A DNA stretch of 64,000 nt. Source: Plotosus lineatus (Eukaryota > Chordata > Actinopteri > Siluriformes > Plotosidae). The stretch's first letter is position 1. Each line of letters starts with the position of its first letter. Under the pieces are notes generated by a model. That model made no database searches, was not told the DNA's origin, and saw only the letters and a program-made list of their open reading frames with translations. The stretch lies in NCBI GenBank assembly GCA_024760905.1, contig CM045733.1, positions 21,145,001 through 21,209,000 on the forward strand, written 5' to 3'. A program made the position numbers and the translations under genes. Below, piece after piece: positions 44,490 through 55,986 of the stretch.

Positions 44490-44723
44490 TCAGAGGTAGA
44501 TTTCTTTTGAACCGCTAATAGCTTTGCGTTGTTCTCTCCATACTTTACACTTTGTCTCCCCTTGATGAATTTTCACTCCACGCTCATTTTTGAAGAGACC
44601 ACCACAGCTGTTGCATCTTAGCTTTACCTCATCTAGTACTGTTACCATTGTTCTTCTCGTAGTCCATGTGCCATTGCCCTGGTCAGAATCTGTGTTATCT
44701 GTCTCAGGTAGCAGATTTAACAC
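44490..44723 (-). pseudogene. RLE-type LINE N-terminal zinc finger
   Basis: A 77-codon frame with the finger CNSCGGLFKNERGVKIHQGETKC (C-x2-C-x12-H-x5-C), expected to bind target DNA or template RNA in R2/NeSL-type proteins. It sits about 750 bp upstream of the RT blocks on the same strand. The start ATG at 44723 is only a frame-derived guess. Confidence 0.68.
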
Positions 44724-44920
44724 CCCCCCCCCTCAGGCTGCTTGAGGGTATTCTCTCTGTAGTGAACTTGTAGCATTGTGGGTGCAGTGCTTCGGGGCGC
44801 TAACCCTAAGACTATAGCGTCCCATCTTTCCGGGCTGTCATTCGTTCTTTCTCGAACGTCAATGGACCTTTCCCCATGGTCACTTGTAAATGATGTGTTA
44901 AACATTGGAATGCTTAGCTA

Positions 44921-46972
44921 CAATTAGAGTCTGATAGAACTACTCTTTGAGCCTTCTGGTGATTATTTCTCCTAAGTGGAATTCCAAGCAGCTTGAAACT
45001 GTGACATAGTTGTGAGAATCCAATGAGAACCCAATGAAGAAGCAGGCTGACTCACTTCTTGTGTATGTCCCTCTCTGTGTCATCAGCATATATACATACT
45101 CCAAATTTAAAACTATCCAAAATTTATGATGTACTTTGATGACGGAAAACTTGAAAATATTTTTTGGAGATGGGTATACAGTAAAGAGTTAATTTGATTT
45201 TTATTGCTTTAAAATGGAATGTCACTCATCAGACTGAAAAGATCAACCTCATGTGCCCAAACATTGTTTTCATTTGAAAGTTGTGATAAAGGATCAAAGG
45301 GATGGATTCTCAGTTTGCCAGTCAGGGTGACCGGAGAGGCACAAGCCCATCTGTTCTAGCCCAGAAATAGAACAGATTTAATCATAGTGGGAAAAGCAGT
45401 CTTTCAATTCCTTTATGAAATCCGACATTAATTTTCAAACAAATATCGAATGATTTTGCTCAAGCTGCTCTGACAAAATGCACATTGTTCTAATTAAAAT
45501 ACAAAGTTATTTGAATTGAATTCTCTTTTCTTTGCCCAAAGACAAAAGCAAGCTGTTTATGATTCAAAACAGCAATTTGTTTCCCGAATCAGGAAACTGT
45601 TTTTATAGTTGACAGCAACCTTATAATATATCATCAGATTTACTTCAATTTTGGTGTTCTTTTGTTGCTCATCAAAAATAAACAGAAATACATGCTATCG
45701 AAGTCTACTACAGAGCTGGGATTGGATGCTGCTGCTGGTCAAATAGGATTTTCAGATAAGCTTTCAGTATTATTTTCACTCAGTTGAAGGGACAATGAAA
45801 ACCATGCATAACTAACACATCAGTTAAAATTATAAGAAAATGAAATAATTGTGTTACCCCAGCAAAAAAACATTGTATCCTGACCTGTGCAGAATTCCTG
45901 GTCTACATGTGCTTTATAGAGTGGCAGCTCTATTAACACTGCAGCAGAAATATGGATTATTTTGATGCTCATTAAAAGATTGTTTATACTAGGCTACTGT
46001 AGCAAATCACAATAATAATGAGCTATAACCTTACAAATTAATTGCCTTCAGAAATTGTTGTCTGCCTCCCTTTTGGCAGAACTATGCAGATAACTACCCC
46101 AGTTCCTTGTCAAACTATAGCAGAGTACAGTGGAACTCTCAGGGACGGTGGGAGTTGAACATGACTTGCTTGATTAGATCAAGACTAACAGTGCATGAAA
46201 GGAGGGGCTTGGCTATTTCTCTTATCTCACCAGAGAATTTCTGTTAACCTGAGGCACTTTAGAACTGCTGGGAGTTGTTCTCTTGCCAAGATTCAAAATC
46301 TGGAAGCACGCACTGCACATCATTGGGTGGTATTGCTGCTGATTTATTGCCCAAAGCATTGTATATTCCTAATGCAAGATCAGACAGTACTAGTGACCCA
46401 AGCATTTTACTGGAAGATTCTTGTCATTTGAGCCAGTCTGTTAAATGACATTTTACTATTAATTTTGGCCATAAAAAGAAAGATGAATGTGGATGAGAAA
46501 GTGAAAGGGAATAATGGTGGGGCACATGGGTGCTGAGAAAGATTAGGCAGCTAATGAAGCAAGTGGAAATCTGTTTACTGTCATGAGAGGGGAATCAAAA
46601 GTCTGTCTGCTCCAACTTTTATGTCAGTATCAAGCATGAAATGATTTTTAGGGCTCTGAACAGTCCCTGCTCAAGTCAGTTTGGAGAGGTAACATTTATA
46701 TCCTCATGGTCTGACCTCAGACTAATTTCCAATTATTCAGGGTATAACCTAGTCCACCTCTGCTTCATGTTTCCAAAACTGTCTAGGATTTCTGAAATCA
46801 CATTTTTTGTTCTGTACAATACATGAATCTATTTGGATCAGTGCAATACTTTCATAGTTAAATACAGCAGAATTAGGCAAAGAGAATGCACACTGTGCTG
46901 GCAATTGACTATATGAATATACACAGTGCTGTCTAATTGTTATCAGTATAATTAATAAAAAGTGTTTTAATA
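44921..46972. other. Long unique-looking spacer, no gene recognised
   Basis: About 2 kb without recognisable repeats, microsatellites or domain-bearing frames on either strand; one of the few stretches that may be old unique sequence. Confidence 0.5.
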
Positions 46973-47497
46973 CACAGTGGTACCTCACCATACGATAGTC
47001 CCAGCAAACAAAAAATCTAGGCTACGAAAAACATTTTCCAAAAAATTTTGTCTCTGTCTACGAGCAAGTTCTTACGAAACGCACCAAACGCGCCATTCAA
47101 ACATTTAAAAAAAGGCATTTAAACATTCAAACAATGCACGAGTTGCTCTCCATTGACTATCTCCCAACATCCCACCCCGATGGCCTCCCATTGGCTAGGA
47201 GGGATGACGCAGCTACCTTGAGCAGCAGCTTGTTTCATGAGTTTTCCGAGTGTGCTCATTGCAACTTTATTTTTTGGCTCAGGTCTTTAACCTTGCATAA
47301 ACACTTGTAAGATTATAACTCTGCTAAGAAGACATGGTCAACACGTACCTTGAAGGGTATGCTTTTATCAATTTTAATGGGTAGTATCGGGGGCCTTGGA
47401 ATGAATCACATGTAAAATGCGATTGTACTCATGAAAAATCCAGATTACAAAAAATGCTCTGGAATGGACTAATTTCATAAGGTGAGGTACCACTGTG
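46973..47497. mobile_element. TIR element (Tigger-like MITE)
   Basis: Perfect 17-bp inverted repeat CACAGTGGTACCTCACC at 46973-46989 and its complement at 47481-47497. No transposase frame. The interior resembles 49484-49800. The left flank is TA; the right flank is CTA, so the exact target duplication is unclear. Confidence 0.82.
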
Positions 47498-47990
<493 letters not shown>

Positions 47991-49480
47991 TCATAATAAT
48001 AATTCTGGGCATGAGCACAGGACCCACCAGAGTCATATTCCATGCCTATGAGGCGTCCATTAAAAGTGATCAGTAGTCTTATTCTTCTTAAATGCATTTG
48101 CATGTTTTTTAATAACATTGTGGAACCCTGTGGCATTTGTTATCTTTTGGGAATTTACAGTTCTCACCAGTCAATAGCAATTGTGACAGCCATTTCTTTC
48201 TAACAAGACCCAAATGAGGAACAAGTCGTATCTGTACTTTCAATAGCCACCATGCAATCAAGACTGCAGGTATAGTCTCTAGTCAAATCTGATAAAAAAC
48301 ATTTTGTTAATAATCTGTAAAATAAAAATTGGAAATTGTGCTTCCCACATAGGTTATAGTTCTATTTGTCATGTCTAAGATAACAACACGGGTGTATACA
48401 TAATTCTGCTATGTATGCACAGTTGTGCCATTGCGTCAATTGGCTTAACATGCTTCTTGGATGTGCAAACAAATTTTTCTTTGGTGGAAAGGATACTTGT
48501 ATACAACTGCAGTATGACATTATGGACCTTTCCCATGAATTTCTCCTGGGGAGTATTTGAATTATTCCTTTCTTTCTTCATATAATCTCTACTTTTAATT
48601 ACCTGTCACTTATTACCATTGCTAGCTTCATTATCATTCACCTCACTGTCCATTATACTATAGATTATTTCTATAGAGTGTTTCATTATGTAATGTTCAT
48701 CTCTTTGGTAAAACAACACAGATCTCTGATTTTTCCTATTAAGACAGCTTCCACTTAAGTATTGTCTCTTTATCGACTTTCCCATCTAGTGGGCCTTTGG
48801 CTATATGTTTTTAGCATGGCTGAATGGTTTTCCCACACCATCACACAACTGTTCACTGTTGAAATAGTGGATTTCGGCTCAGGGATTCTCATTAGTAAAC
48901 CTCTTAGGTTATCTTAAGGAGTCATGCTGCAAGTCTGATGCTCATGCAGACGTTCATGCAGTTTCTTTGGAATTTGAAGACAGGCAGGTATTATGTTTTC
49001 AGTGCTTTTGAATTGACAATCTAAAGTATGGAGTGTGAAACTTGGCCTTCCCCTATGCTGACTGTATGGATGATGTGGCATTGCATACTAAGCAGACAAA
49101 CAACAAAGAATCAAATTCTGTAGATTTTTTTTTTTTCAGAAACAAATAGTTGCCAGGAAGTTATGTACAAGGTCACACTGTCCTCCCAACATCATACAGA
49201 TGTCAATGCAATATTAAATTGTCCACAATTTTTGGGTTACATTTGTTTCTTTAAAATGCATATTTTGTTTAGCTAGAGTATTTCGAGTATAATGAATTGC
49301 CACACCACCATGGTACTGATTCTCCCTTTAATGTAAAGGACATTCAATATTCTGAGGTCCTCAGTTACAAACTCACAGATGTATAACCTAAATATATGTG
49401 AAATTGATTATTTAATTATTAATTTTTACAGACATTATATGATATAAATAAATAATGTCTGTAAAAATAAATAATTCGGC
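47991..49480. other. Spacer, no gene recognised
   Basis: AT-rich, no recognised repeat or domain-bearing frame. Confidence 0.5.
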
Positions 49481-49483
49481 CCT

Positions 49484-49810
49484 CTACTTACGAAAACCTC
49501 TGAATACGAAAAATCCAGGTTCCGAAAAACATTTTCCTAAATTTTAGTTCTCTGCATACAAAACAACCCCTTCTTACGAAAAGAGCCAAACGCCCCATTT
49601 AAATATTCAAACAATTGCTCTCTTATTAGCTGTCTCCCAAAATCCCGCTGGTCTCCCATTAGCCAGGAGGGAGCTGAACTGTACCCGTTCCTGTATCCAT
49701 ACTTCCTGTTTGTCACATGCATGAAGGAGAGTTGAACAGGATTGTTGGCTGGTGAGTTTTTTTGAGAGTGATCATTTGCAGCATTATATTTTGTTATCCA
49801 TCATGGAAGT
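49484..49810. mobile_element. MITE fragment related to 46973-47497
   Basis: Shares blocks such as CGAAAAACATTTTCC, TTCTTACGAAA-x-GCCAAACGC and TCTCCCATTAGCCAGGAGGG with the TIR element at 47 kb. Its terminal repeats are eroded. Confidence 0.6.
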
Positions 49811-49916
49811 GTACATTAAACATTATACAGTTATATGCATATGTAAATACTGTAATGTATTAATATTTAAATAGAATTTATATATAAATACTTTAAGTAC
49901 TGTACTCAACTCTGAC

Positions 49917-50327
49917 AATAGTTCTTCTCCGCGGTGCAGGACGATCACAAACTCCATACAATAAGATCACGAAAAATCCCGCGGGAATGTGCGAGGCAAC
50001 AGCGTCACGCGTCTAAGCCAATCAGCTAGCGAGATTGAGTTGAGTGGGCGGGAGGCAACAGCATCACGCATCTAAGCCAATCAGCTTGCGAGATTGAGTT
50101 CAGTAGGCGGTCCATGCCTGAACTGGGGAGGAGGGGTACTTCAGTCTGTTGTTTAGAAACAATGAATGCAGCCTGCTTTGGGTCTCTGCCTTCCGCTTGC
50201 TTACATGTGAGTTTCAGCATGAATTTTGAATTTTTTATGAAATGTTGTTTTTTTTTTTTTTTTTTTTTAATACCGCGATGTACCAAAGCCACGATGCTCA
50301 AATCGCAAAGTGGCAAGGGGTGACTGT
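49917..50327. mobile_element. Tigger-like MITE, right part with TIR end
   Basis: Ends AAGTGGCAAGGGGTGACTG followed by TA (50328 region), the terminal sequence of a Tigger-type element. An A/T run occupies 50248-50268. The left end is not visible. It contains the tandem duplication at 49993. Confidence 0.55.
49993..50110. repeat. 59-bp tandem duplication
   Basis: GAGGCAACAGC starts at 49993 and 50052; the two 59-bp units share TCTAAGCCAATCAGCT and GCGAGATTGAGTT with few differences. Confidence 0.85.
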
Positions 50328-50799
50328 ATTAAGGACCTGTTGCCGACTGGCTACAGTCTCTAACAGTCTCCTCCAGTTCTCTTAAAGGTTCCTCGTGGCT
50401 CTTTGGGCAGATCACAGATCAAGTCATCCAAGGCGGATCATGGAACCCACTTCAACCAAGTGTAACCATTCGGGACTTCATTGCCAAAGTCCATCATTCA
50501 CATGCACACACAGCCAATGCGAGGATGGTTATCTTTTGTTTCTTTCAACCCACGGGATGACAAGCCTTTTCCCGCCAGCACATGCGCCATCTCTAAATTT
50601 ACCCTGCTGCAGGTGCTTGGTGACTATTGGACCCTTGGTTAATTTGTATATGGTGTAGGTCTAAGTTGTAAGTTATGCATTTTGTCTTGTTTTGTTCATA
50701 TTATTAAACTGTATATAGTTTGTCATTGTCTGTCGTGCTTTGCTGGTTTCAGGGGGCAATTTCAATCCTCTGAATCTTCCTATATGTAACAGGAATGAA

Positions 50800-51881
50800 G
50801 AATTGGCCTTGGGAATTATGACAACCTCATGGAGGAGCTCCGTATCAAAGACAAGCGGTCCTTCTTCAACTATCTCCGGGTCCCACCTGAACTGTTCGAT
50901 GAGTTGCTGATGGCTTTGGCTCCTCGACTTACCAAGAAGAACACTAACTTCTGAAGCGCACTCAGTCCTGGTCTGAAACTAGCTTCATCTGGCCTCGGGC
51001 GACAAGTATCCTACGCTGGCCTAAAACTTCAGGGTATGTCGTCACACCATCGCGAGTTTCCTTCCAGAGGTCTGTCAGGCAATCACTGATGACGACAGAT
51101 ACAAGGTCATACAATGTGCAAGTAATGTCCAGGAATGGAAAACACTCAGCTAGGAATTCAAGGAAAAATGGAACCTGCCTCATGCTGTTGGAGACTTGGA
51201 TGGGAAACACATCGCCATTAGAACGCCACCGTCTTCAGGAAGCCTTTATCACAATTACAAGGGCTTTTTCTCCATTGTTCTGCTGGCACTGGTAGACGCC
51301 AACTACAGGTTCTTGTGGATGGACATCGGTGGCATGGGCCACATGTCTAATGCCCAGATATTCAACGCCTCAGAGCTCAGAGAGTGCATCGAAGATGGAA
51401 CCATCAACTTCCGCACACCAGAGCCTCTGCCCAAAGACGACAGGGACATGCCATACTTCATTGTTGGTGATGATGCTTTTGCTCTCAGGAAGTACCTCAT
51501 GAAGCCATATTCCAGGTGATCCCTTACAGAGGAAGAACTGGCCTACAACTACAGGATATCCAGAGCACGCCGAGTGGTTGAAAATGCGTTTGGCATCTTG
51601 GCCAACCGATGGCAGTTCCTGCTGTCTACATTGCAGCAAGGACCAGATGTAGTCAGACTTATGGTTGAAGCTGCTCTCTGTCTTCACAACATCATGAGGA
51701 TGCGATACATTGTCACCCAGGATGCAGCGATGGACCTAGAAGACAATGAACACAACATTATTCCAGGACAGTGGCGTGAAACGGCTAATATGCATTACCT
51801 GGAACATGTGCTGGGTCCCAACAGAGACACTGTAGAAGCCAAGACACAGGGAGAGTATCTGAAGCTCTACTTGAACAGTTA
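50800..51881 (+). pseudogene. PIF/Harbinger (DDE_Tnp_4) transposase
   Basis: Transposase of the Harbinger group. The N-terminal part (YDNLMEELRIKDKRSFFNYL, ELFDELLMALAPRL) lies in a frame broken near 50953. The catalytic part (51190-51881) reads [20 protein letters not shown] with the first Asp at 51199, [20 protein letters not shown] with the Asp pair at 51469-51474, and RRVVENAFGILANRW with the Glu at 51580. One in-frame stop (TGA after KPYSR, near 51520) interrupts an otherwise continuous DDE domain. It ends YLKLYLNS. The accessory Myb-like protein gene of Harbinger elements is not seen. Confidence 0.9.
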
Positions 51882-51889
51882 GGTTGGAA

Positions 51890-52175
51890 AAGTCTCTTGG
51901 CAGCCATATGCCAACAGCCAGAAGAGGGTGTGACAATGGACAATGGGTCTTTTTTTTTTAATTGAACTACCATGTAATACAGAAAATAATTAAGAACAAC
52001 ACACAATTATATCAACAACAACAGAAAACAACATATTACATTGTAGTTCAATTTAAAAAAAAGTTAAAGTTTTTATTTTTATTTTTATTTATTATGTCAA
52101 TATGTTTGTAATTTACAATCTGTTTATAATATACAGTATGTTTATAACGTTTAATACATTTCAAAATGTTGCACA
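51890..52175. other. AT-rich 3' part of the Harbinger element
   Basis: Between the transposase end and the RTE LINE. T-rich and AT-rich with no coding content. Confidence 0.6.
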
Positions 52176-54345
52176 GGTAGACTACATCTTGTGCAGGCGA
52201 TGTAATTTAAAGGAAGTCAGTGACTGCAAAGTAGTAGCGGGTGAGAGTGTTGCCAAACAGCATAGGATGGTGGTGTGCAGGATGATGCTGATGGTGAGGA
52301 AGGTGAAGAAGGCAAAGGCAGAGCAGAAGACAAAGTGGTGGAAGTTGAAAAAGGAAGAGTGTCGGGTTGTCTTCAAGGAGGAGTTGAAACAGGCTTTGGG
52401 TGGTCAGGAAGTGCTTCCAGATGACTGGACAACTACAGCGAATGTGATCAGGAAGACAGGTAGGAGAATACTTGGTGTGTCATCTGGAAGGAAAGTAAAT
52501 AAGGAGACTTGGTGGTGGAATGAGGAAGTGCAGGAGTGTGTACAAAGGAAGAGATTAGCTAAGAAGAAGTGGGACATTGACAAAACCGAAGAGAGTAAAC
52601 AGGAGTACAGGGAGACACAGCGTAAGGCAAAGGTAGCAGTGTCAAAGGCCAAACAGAGCGCGTTTGATGACTTGTATGCTCGGTTGGAAAGTAAGGAGGG
52701 AGAAAATGATTTATACAGGTTGGCACAGCAGAGAAATAGAGATGGGAAGGACGTGCAGCAAGTTAGATTGATAAAGGACAGAGAGGGAAATGTATTGACT
52801 GATGACAGAAGTGTGCTGGGAAGATGGAAAGAGTACTTTGATAAGCTGATGAATGAGGAAAATGAGAGAGAAAAAAGAGTAGAAGAGGTGACTGTTGAGG
52901 ACCAGGAAGTAGCAAAGATTAGTAAGGGTGAAGTGAGGAGGGCATTGAAGAGGATGAAGAATGGAAAGGCAGTTGGTCCTGATGACATACCGGTGGAGGT
53001 ATGGAAGTGTCTAGAAGAGGTAGCAGTAGATTTTCTGACAAGAACATTTAACAAGGTCTTAGAGAGTGAGAGGATGCCAGAGGAATGGAGGATAAGTGTG
53101 CTGGTGCCCATTTTTAAGAACAAGGGAGACGTGCAGAGTTGTGGCGACTACAGAGGGATAAAGTTGATGAGCCATACGATGAAGTTATGGGAAAGAATAG
53201 TGGAAGCTAGACTAAGGGCAGAAGTCAGCATTTGTGAACAACAGTTTGGTTTCATGCCCAGAAAGAGCACCACAGATGCAGTGTTTGCCTTGAGGATGTT
53301 AATGGAGAAGTACAGAGAAGGTGAGACGGAGCTGCATTGTGCCTTTGTGGATCTGGAGAAAGCATATGACAGGGTGCCGAGAGAAGAACTGTGGTATTGC
53401 ATGAGGAAGTCTGGAGTGGCAGAGAAGTATGTTAGAGTGGTGCAGGACATGTATGAGAGATGTAAGACAGTGGTGAGGTGTGCTGTCGGTGTGACAGAAG
53501 AGTTCAAGGTGGAGGTGGGACTGCATCAAGGGTCAGCTCTCAGCCCCTTCTTGTTCGCTATGGTGATGGACAGGCTGACAGACGAGGTTAGACAAGATTC
53601 CCCATGGACTATGATGTTTGCAGATGACATTGTAATCTGTAGTGAGAGCAGAGAACAAGTGCAGGAAAATCTAGAGAGGTGGAGGTATGCCCTGGAAAGG
53701 AGGGGAATGAAGATTAGCCTCAGTAAGACAGAATACATGTGCATGAATGCCAAGGACCAAAGAGAAACGGTGAGATTACAGGGAGCAGAGATAAGAAAGG
53801 TGGAGGATTTTAAGTACTTAGGCTCAACAATCCAGAGCAATGGAGAGTGTGGAAAAGAGGTGAAGAAGCGTGTGCAGGCAGGTTGGACTGGTTGGAGAAA
53901 AGTGTCCGGTGTGATGTGTGATAGGAGGGTATCGGCAAAAATTAAAGGAAAAGTGTACAAGACGGTGTTGAGGCCAACGATGCTGTATGGGTTAGAAACA
54001 GTGGCCCTGGGGAAAAGACAGGAGGCAGAGTTGGAGGTAGCAGAGATGAAAATGTTGAGGTTCTCTTTGGGAGTAACGAGGATGGATAGGATTAGGAATG
54101 AGCACATCAGAAGGACAGCACATGTAAGACGTTTTGGAGACAAAGTCAGAGAGGCTAGATTGAGATGGTTTGGACATGTACAGAGGAGGGATAGTGAGTA
54201 TATTGGTAATAGGATGCTGAGGCTGGAACTACCAGGCAAAAGGCCTAGAGGAAGACCAAAGAGACGATTCATGGATGTGGTAAAGGAGGACATGAAGGTC
54301 GTTGGTGTAAGAGAAGAAGATGCAAAGGATAGGGTGTCCAGATAG
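52102..54345 (+). CDS. RTE-type LINE ORF2-like protein, N- and C-terminally truncated
   Basis: A 747-codon uninterrupted frame. The first ~27 codons come from flanking Harbinger DNA; LINE coding starts at QVDYILC, the last APE motif. Order: APE end, basic linker (WWWNEEVQECVQRKRLAKKK), RT with KNGKAVGPDDIPVEVW (~290), NYRGIKLMSHTMKLWER, QQFGFMPRKSTTDAVF, CAFVDLEKAYDRVPREELW (~412-430; first catalytic Asp), LHQGSALSPFLFAMVMD, catalytic FADDIVIC (~506-513), then thumb and C-terminus (KYLGSTIQSNGECGKE, MLYGLETVALGKRQEAELEV, RWFGHVQRRDSEYIG, RPRGRPKRRFMDVVKEDMK). All visible RT catalytic residues are kept. It cannot be autonomous because the endonuclease half is missing. Whether it is transcribed is unknown. 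Confidence 0.9.
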   Translation: MFVIYNLFIIYSMFITFNTFQNVAQVDYILCRRCNLKEVSDCKVVAGESVAKQHRMVVCRMMLMVRKVKKAKAEQKTKWWKLKKEECRVVFKEELKQALGGQEVLPDDWTTTANVIRKTGRRILGVSSGRKVNKETWWWNEEVQECVQRKRLAKKKWDIDKTEESKQEYRETQRKAKVAVSKAKQSAFDDLYARLESKEGENDLYRLAQQRNRDGKDVQQVRLIKDREGNVLTDDRSVLGRWKEYFDKLMNEENEREKRVEEVTVEDQEVAKISKGEVRRALKRMKNGKAVGPDDIPVEVWKCLEEVAVDFLTRTFNKVLESERMPEEWRISVLVPIFKNKGDVQSCGDYRGIKLMSHTMKLWERIVEARLRAEVSICEQQFGFMPRKSTTDAVFALRMLMEKYREGETELHCAFVDLEKAYDRVPREELWYCMRKSGVAEKYVRVVQDMYERCKTVVRCAVGVTEEFKVEVGLHQGSALSPFLFAMVMDRLTDEVRQDSPWTMMFADDIVICSESREQVQENLERWRYALERRGMKISLSKTEYMCMNAKDQRETVRLQGAEIRKVEDFKYLGSTIQSNGECGKEVKKRVQAGWTGWRKVSGVMCDRRVSAKIKGKVYKTVLRPTMLYGLETVALGKRQEAELEVAEMKMLRFSLGVTRMDRIRNEHIRRTAHVRRFGDKVREARLRWFGHVQRRDSEYIGNRMLRLELPGKRPRGRPKRRFMDVVKEDMKVVGVREEDAKDRVSR
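52176..54340 (+). mobile_element. RTE-type LINE copy 4, truncated at both ends, long open frame
   Basis: Begins mid-APE at QVDYILCRRC and ends at REEDAKDRVSR, about 70 bp before the normal end. It thus lacks both the 5' half of APE and the 3' tail. It is the least damaged copy. I found no convincing target duplication at its ends. Confidence 0.9.
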
Positions 54346-54689
54346 TGTGACTGGATAGCCAGTCGACACCAGGTCCTTAATATAACCTCCCCAAAGTTCC
54401 AAAATATTCTCTTCTCTAAGTTTCTGAGTCACCTGAACCGCCACCAGGGCGCATGTCTAACTTGGTCAATCTCGAAGTTTCCAGAGCATCCAGACTTTCA
54501 CGCTGTAAGGGGGTTACAGCGGAGTCATACTACGTGACGCTAGTTACAGCACACTCTGAATCTAATTATGTACATCGTTTACACGGTCACATTTATATAC
54601 ATGCCCCTAACATACAATAATCTTATAATGCACAATGAATTTAAAATTAAACCTACATTTATAGGTTTAAGAGCAATAATGTGTATATA

Positions 54690-55986
54690 CTGGTCCTTCT
54701 CAAAAAATTAGCATATTGTGATAAAGTTCATTATTTTCTGTAATGTACTGATAAAATTTAAACTTTCATATATTTTAGATTCATTTCACACCAACTGAAA
54801 TATTTCAGGTCTTTTATTGTTTTAATACTGATGATTTTGGCATACAGCTCATGAAAACCCAAAATTCCTATCTCAAAAAATTAGCATATCATGAAAAGGT
54901 ACTCTAAACGAGCTATTAATCTAATCATCTGAATCAACCAATTAACTCTCAACACCTGCAAAAGATTCCTGAGGCTTTTAAAAACTCCCAGCCTAGTTGA
55001 TTACTCAAAACCGCAATCATGGGTAAGACTGCCGACCTGACTGCTGTCCAGAAGGCCATCATTGACACCCTCAAGCAAGAGGGTAAGACACAGAAAGAAA
55101 TCTCTGAGCGAATAGGCTGTTCCCAGAGTGCTGTATCAAGGCACCTCAGTGGGACGGCTGTGGGAAAGAAAAAGTGTGGCAGAAAACGCTGCACAACCAG
55201 AAGAGGTGACCGGACCCTGAGGAAGATTGTGGAGAAGGGCCGATTCCAGACCTTGGGAGACCTGTGGAAGCAGTGGACTGGGCTACAGGTGCCGCATTCC
55301 CCAGGTCAAGCCACTTTTGAACCAGAAACAGCGGCAGAAGCCCCTGACCTGGGCTACAGAGAAGCAGCACTGGAATGTTGCTCAGTGGTCCAAAGTACTT
55401 TTTTCAGATGAAAGCAAATTTTGCATGTCATTCGGTGCCATAGTCTGGAGGAAGACTGGGGAGAAGGAAATGCCAAAATGCCTGAAGTCCAGTGTCAAGT
55501 ACCCATAGTCAGTGATGGTCTGGGGTGCCATGTCAGCTGCTGGTGTTGGCCCACTGTGTTTTGTCAAGGGCAGGCTCAATACAGCTAGCTATCAGGAGAT
55601 TTTGGCGCACTTCATGCTTCCATCTGCTGAAAAGCTTTATGGAGATGAAGATTTCTTTTTTTAGCACGACCTGGCACCTACTCACAGTGCCAAAACCACT
55701 CGTAAATGGTTTACTGGCCATGGTATTACTGTGCTCAATTGGCCTGCCAACTCTACTGACCTGAACCCCATAGAGAATCTGTGGGATATTGTGAAGAGAA
55801 AGTTGAGAGACACTAGACCCAACACTGTGGATGAGCTTAAGGCTGCTATCGAAGCATCCTGAGCCTCTGTAACACCTAAGCAGTGACACAGGCTGATTGC
55901 CTCCATGGCACGCCGAATTGAAGCAGTCATTTCTGCACAAGGATTCCCGACCAAGTATTGAGTGCATAACTAAACATAATTATTTA
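54690..55986 (+). mobile_element. Tc1-type DD34E transposon, copy C, right end lost
   Basis: Starts TA then CTGGTCCTTCTCAAAAAATT (54690) with the full left TIR and its inner repeat (near 54875). It runs through the transposase to GTGCATAACTAAACATAATT and then stops near 55986 in (TA)-rich DNA, so the right TIR is missing. Confidence 0.9.
55019..55961 (+). pseudogene. Tc1-type transposase (copy C), internal deletion
   Basis: Start MGKTADLTAVQKAIIDTLKQ with an intact first HTH (EISERIGCSQSAVSRHLSG) and the GRKR hook-like motif. A deletion of about 60 bp joins LWKQWTG to LQVPHS, removing ESGVETS..HRRVQEM and shifting frame. Downstream blocks VLFSDESKFCMSF (first D) and NPIENLWDIVKRKL (E) persist. 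QHD is changed: a TAG codon stands just before HDLAPTHSAKTT, and two more stops (TGA near 55861 and 55884) follow. The N-terminal frame is the best preserved of the three copies. Confidence 0.9.

Larger units (their letters stand above)
42808..44920 (-). mobile_element. R2/NeSL-type LINE (RLE-type), 3'-truncated and decayed
   Basis: Minus strand: N-terminal C2H2 finger LRCNSCGGLFKNERGVKIHQ ending GETKC (about 44620-44545); a long linker with stops; then RT (43734-43315) with VPMGLNSSLLSQFREISLLD, GKIFWSIVAKRMTSYL, CLEHTTAISQLIKEAKRHNK and VVWLDLAKAYPSVPHQLI; then VGDFTTGWQRLEE and KAGGKECRGPLAGDGTR; and the catalytic AFMDD box at 43055-43041. The finger plus SVPHQLI and FMDD (instead of FADD) point to the restriction-like-endonuclease LINE group (R2, NeSL, Utopia). 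The C-terminal endonuclease is not seen. It breaks at 42808 next to a Tc1 end. Confidence 0.75.
50333..54376 (+). mobile_element. PIF/Harbinger transposon split by an RTE LINE
   Basis: The left end, from 50333, reads GGACCTGTTGCCGACTGGCTA. The right end to 54376 is its inverted complement over 21 bp with 2 mismatches. TTAA lies at both flanks (50329-50332 and 54377-54380), which may be the target duplication; because it is palindromic, a 3-bp TTA/TAA reading is also possible. It carries a DDE_Tnp_4-type transposase relic (50800-51881) and, between 52176 and about 54340, an RTE LINE. Confidence 0.88.

Noticed and set aside
44921..46972. Host gene in the largest repeat-free stretch
   Set aside because: The longest frames are under 80 codons without domains or codon bias; no gene structure can be defended.
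53526..54293. 255-codon minus-strand open frame opposite RTE copy 4
   Set aside because: It is the antisense shadow of the LINE coding region; the same shadow appears opposite every RTE copy and matches no independent domain.
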